From the NCBI GenBank assembly GCA_041392835.1, contig JAWKLF010000002.1, positions 248,001 through 312,000 on the forward strand: DNA of 64,000 nucleotides. Reading direction: 5' to 3'. This document shows positions 61,368 to 64,000 of the stretch, one piece after another. How positions within the stretch are numbered: the stretch's first letter is position 1; every line of letters begins with the position of its first letter. This DNA is from OLB11 sp041392835. Its GTDB lineage: Bacteria > Bacteroidota > Bacteroidia > Chitinophagales > Chitinophagaceae. The notes under the pieces were generated by a model. That model was not told the DNA's origin and did not search any database. It saw only the letters and a program-made list of their open reading frames with translations. The position numbers and the translations under genes were made by a program.

Positions 61368-64000
61368 TTATGCATCTATATAACTTTCGATTGGCTCACA
61401 GGTACAAACCAAATTTCTATCCCCATGAGTATTGTTTACACGGCTTACACTTGGCCAAAATTTTTGAGCATGAACCCAAGGTAATGCAAAAGCTGCTTGC
61501 TGACGTGTATAGGGTCTATCCCAGCTATCGCTAGTTAAAACAGCCTGAGTATGCGGTGCATTTTTGAGACAATTATTTTTAGCATCTGCACGACCTTGTA
61601 TTATATCTTCTATTTCATTTCGGATTTGAAGAAGGGCATCGCAAAATCTATCTAACTCTGCTTGATCTTCACTTTCAGTAGGCTCTATCATGAGTGTGCC
61701 TGCAACTGGAAATGAAAGTGTTGGTGCATGAAAACCAAAATCCATCAATCGTTTTGCTACATCTTCGGCTTCGATTCCAGCTTGCTTAAAAGGTCTTAAG
61801 TCTACAATAAACTCATGTGCGCAAGTATTGTTTTTTCCGGTATATAAAATTTTATAAGCCGATTCTAAGCGAGATTTCATATAGTTTGCATTGAGTATTG
61901 CATACTCTGTGGATTGTCTCAATCCTTTTGCTCCTAACATTTTGATATAGGCATACGAAATCAATAATATACTGGCACTACCAAATGGTGCTGCACTTAC
62001 TGCATGCGTAGGAGTACTACCACCAGTAGCATGTATAACATGGCTTGGCAAAAATGGAGCTAACTGAGATTTTACGCATATAGGCCCCATACCAGGACCA
62101 CCACCACCATGCGGAATAGCAAATGTTTTATGCAAATTCAAATGACAAACATCAGCACCGATATATCCTGGACTTGTTAAGCCTACTTGTGCATTCATAT
62201 TCGCACCATCCATATATACTTGGCCTCCATGTTCATGTATGCTATCGCATATTTCTTTTATTGTTTCTTCAAATACACCATGTGTGCTTGGGTATGTAAC
62301 CATCAATCCAGCAAGGTTACTACTATGTGTTTGTGCTTTTTCTTTCAAGTCATTGACATCAATATTGCCTTTATCATCGCATGCTACTATGACTATTTTG
62401 TAATGGCACATAGCAGCACTTGCAGGGTTCGTACCATGTGCACTTATTGGAATAAGCATTACATTTCGATGGGCTTCGTTTCGGCTTTCATGATATGCTT
62501 TGATAACAAGTAAGCCAGCATATTCGCCCTGAGCACCTGAGTTGGGCTGTAGTGAGCAAGCATCAAAACCCGTTATGGTGCAAAGCTCTTTTTCTAAATC
62601 ATTGAGCAATGCTTTATACCCTTGCCATTGTTTTTTAGGTGCAAAGGGATGTATAGAATTCCAATGTGGGTCCGATACGGGTATCATTTCGGTAGCAGCA
62701 TTGAGCTTCATAGTACAGCTACCCAAAGAAATCATAGAACGATTAAGTGCCAAATCTTTATCTTCTAAAGATTTTAAATAACGCATCATTTTGCTTTCAC
62801 TATGATAACGATTAAATACTTCATGTGTCAACACGTCACTTACTCTAACCGCATAATTAGGTATTGAAATAAGTGTATCTGAAAAATTAATATTTTCTAT
62901 ACCTAAAGCTTTGGCAAGAGCTTGAATGTCTTGCGGCAAAAAGGTTTCGTCTATACTAATTCCAATATGATTTTCATCTATAAAACGACAATTAAAGCCT
63001 GCTTCTGACAATTGTTCTTGTGTGCGATTAGCATCATCAACCTGAATTTTCAAGGTATCAAAAAATTGTTGATGTACACATTTTGAACCCAAAGCCTCTG
63101 CTATTGCTTGTGTATATACGGCTATGCGTTTTGCAATATTCTGAATACCTTGACTACCGTGATACACTGCATACATTGCAGCCATATTGGCCAGTAAAGC
63201 TTGAGCTGTACAAATATTGGAAGTAGCTTTTTCTCTACGAATATGTTGCTCGCGAGTTTGCAAAGCCATACGAAGACAGCGATTACCTTGTGCATCAATA
63301 CTAACACCGATTATACGACCTGGAATATTTCGTTTATACTCGTCTTTAGTAGCAAAATAAGCTGCATGCGGACCGCCAAAGCCCATAGGCACGCCAAATC
63401 GCTGTGTATTTCCTATAGCTACATCGGCACCAAGCTCGCCTGGAGGCGTTAGTAAGGCCAAGGCCAAAATATCGCAAGCCATGATGACACCACATTGTTG
63501 CGCTTTTGCTTGCTGAATAAATGTATTATAGTTATTTATTTTTCCTTCAGCATTTGGGTATTGCACTATAGCACCAAAATAGGTATCGTCTATAACTGTT
63601 TCTTCAAAATGACCTATAACTAATTCAAAACCCAAAGGCGTTGAGCGAGTTTTTAATACATCTATCGTTTGTGGAAATACTTGCGCATCCACAAAAAATT
63701 TATTTTTTGATTCTTTACCATATGCACCATATAGCAAACTCATAGCTTCGGCTGCGGCAGTACCTTCATCTAATAGCGAGGCATTTGCAATAGGCAAAGC
63801 GGTCAACTCACTGACCATGGTTTGAAAGTTGAGTAGACTTTCCAATCTACCCTGTGCTATTTCGGCTTGGTATGGTGTATATTGAGTATACCATCCTGGA
63901 TTTTCAAAAACATTTCGGAGTATTACACTGGGTGTAATAGTGCCATAATAGCCCAGCCCTATACAATCTTTTTTTAATTCATTTTTCTTACCCAAATCTG
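61368..64000 (-). CDS. gcvP: Glycine dehydrogenase (decarboxylating), P protein; runs off right edge
   Basis: About 877 codons are present; the frame is open through the right edge (DLGKKNELKKDC), so 70-80 N-terminal residues are outside. It contains both halves of the fused P protein: GYYGTITPSVILRNVFENPG, YTPYQAEIAQGRLESLLNFQ in the first half, and in the second ERYHSESKMMRYLK-like SLGSCTMKLNAATEM, QPNSGAQGEYAGLL, HGTNPASAAMC and the PLP-lysine motif NLHKTFAIPHGGGGPG. It decarboxylates glycine in the glycine cleavage system in the cytoplasm. gcvT and gcvH are not in view. Confidence 0.95.
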   Translation of the reverse strand, partial: DLGKKNELKKDCIGLGYYGTITPSVILRNVFENPGWYTQYTPYQAEIAQGRLESLLNFQTMVSELTALPIANASLLDEGTAAAEAMSLLYGAYGKESKNKFFVDAQVFPQTIDVLKTRSTPLGFELVIGHFEETVIDDTYFGAIVQYPNAEGKINNYNTFIQQAKAQQCGVIMACDILALALLTPPGELGADVAIGNTQRFGVPMGFGGPHAAYFATKDEYKRNIPGRIIGVSIDAQGNRCLRMALQTREQHIRREKATSNICTAQALLANMAAMYAVYHGSQGIQNIAKRIAVYTQAIAEALGSKCVHQQFFDTLKIQVDDANRTQEQLSEAGFNCRFIDENHIGISIDETFLPQDIQALAKALGIENINFSDTLISIPNYAVRVSDVLTHEVFNRYHSESKMMRYLKSLEDKDLALNRSMISLGSCTMKLNAATEMIPVSDPHWNSIHPFAPKKQWQGYKALLNDLEKELCTITGFDACSLQPNSGAQGEYAGLLVIKAYHESRNEAHRNVMLIPISAHGTNPASAAMCHYKIVIVACDDKGNIDVNDLKEKAQTHSSNLAGLMVTYPSTHGVFEETIKEICDSIHEHGGQVYMDGANMNAQVGLTSPGYIGADVCHLNLHKTFAIPHGGGGPGMGPICVKSQLAPFLPSHVIHATGGSTPTHAVSAAPFGSASILLISYAYIKMLGAKGLRQSTEYAILNANYMKSRLESAYKILYTGKNNTCAHEFIVDLRPFKQAGIEAEDVAKRLMDFGFHAPTLSFPVAGTLMIEPTESEDQAELDRFCDALLQIRNEIEDIIQGRADAKNNCLKNAPHTQAVLTSDSWDRPYTRQQAAFALPWVHAQKFWPSVSRVNNTHGDRNLVCTCEPIESYIDA

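Overview
The window is a stretch of a low-GC Bacteroidota chromosome, most likely a gliding or T9SS-bearing member of the Chitinophagales/Sphingobacteriia type. The evidence is very large secreted proteins with the CHU_C (type B T9SS) C-terminal domain, type A T9SS sorting tails (YPNP start, KLV-type end), promoters of the TTTG-N~21-TAnnTTTG type, weak Shine-Dalgarno signals and AT-rich spacers. No rRNA or tRNA gene was recognised.

Layout. 1-17.8 kb: start of a 3-hydroxyacyl-CoA dehydrogenase, a 1406-aa gliding-type adhesin, a flavin reductase, a frameshifted T9SS protein, a beta-propeller protein with a dockerin-like tail, fdhD, lon, dnaG and a small outer-membrane barrel. 18.0-35.9 kb: an accessory island between that barrel gene and malate dehydrogenase. 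36-44.9 kb: housekeeping block (mdh, DinB-like, asparaginase-like, yidD, LUD protein, ftsH, rsfS, birA, batC, batB, iscU). 45-47.9 kb: a decayed RHS locus with a peptidase toxin tip and a candidate immunity lipoprotein, next to a RAYT transposase remnant between two REP-like palindromes. 48-64 kb: a second gliding-type adhesin, Smr protein, methyltransferase, Gfo/Idh/MocA oxidoreductase, recQ, comB, a PAP2-like protein, pirin, three envelope or secreted proteins, tsaD, and gcvP running off the right edge.

The most interesting region is the island. It starts with the C-terminal scrap of a tyrosine recombinase whose tail (IKSPFDDF) resembles integron integrases, followed by attC-like imperfect palindromes at about 18.95, 20.06, 28.36 and 35.74 kb. 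Two large modules behave as integrated integron cassettes should: the sequence at the left edge is complementary to the R''-like box at the right edge. For the two-component/T9SS module, GTTATAGGC at 20723 matches GCCTATAAC at 28361. For the restriction-like module, GTTACCAGC at 29488 matches GCTGGTAAC at 35734. I read this as a decayed chromosomal integron-like array with unusually large, multigene cassettes (about 7.6 and 6.3 kb), damaged by IS91 and IS1182 remnants and by a small dispersed repeat. The restriction-like module encodes a small motif-I-only methylase, an Eco57I-like methylase, a DUF1016/YhcG nuclease and a GIY-YIG/SF2 helicase, and is probably an anti-phage system.

Decay is concentrated in the accessory and surface genes. 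Three copies of a GTGTC..GACAC hairpin sit exactly where genes are truncated (integrase, IS91 transposase, RHS). Several surface-protein genes carry multiple single-base indels, which may be real decay or sequencing error.
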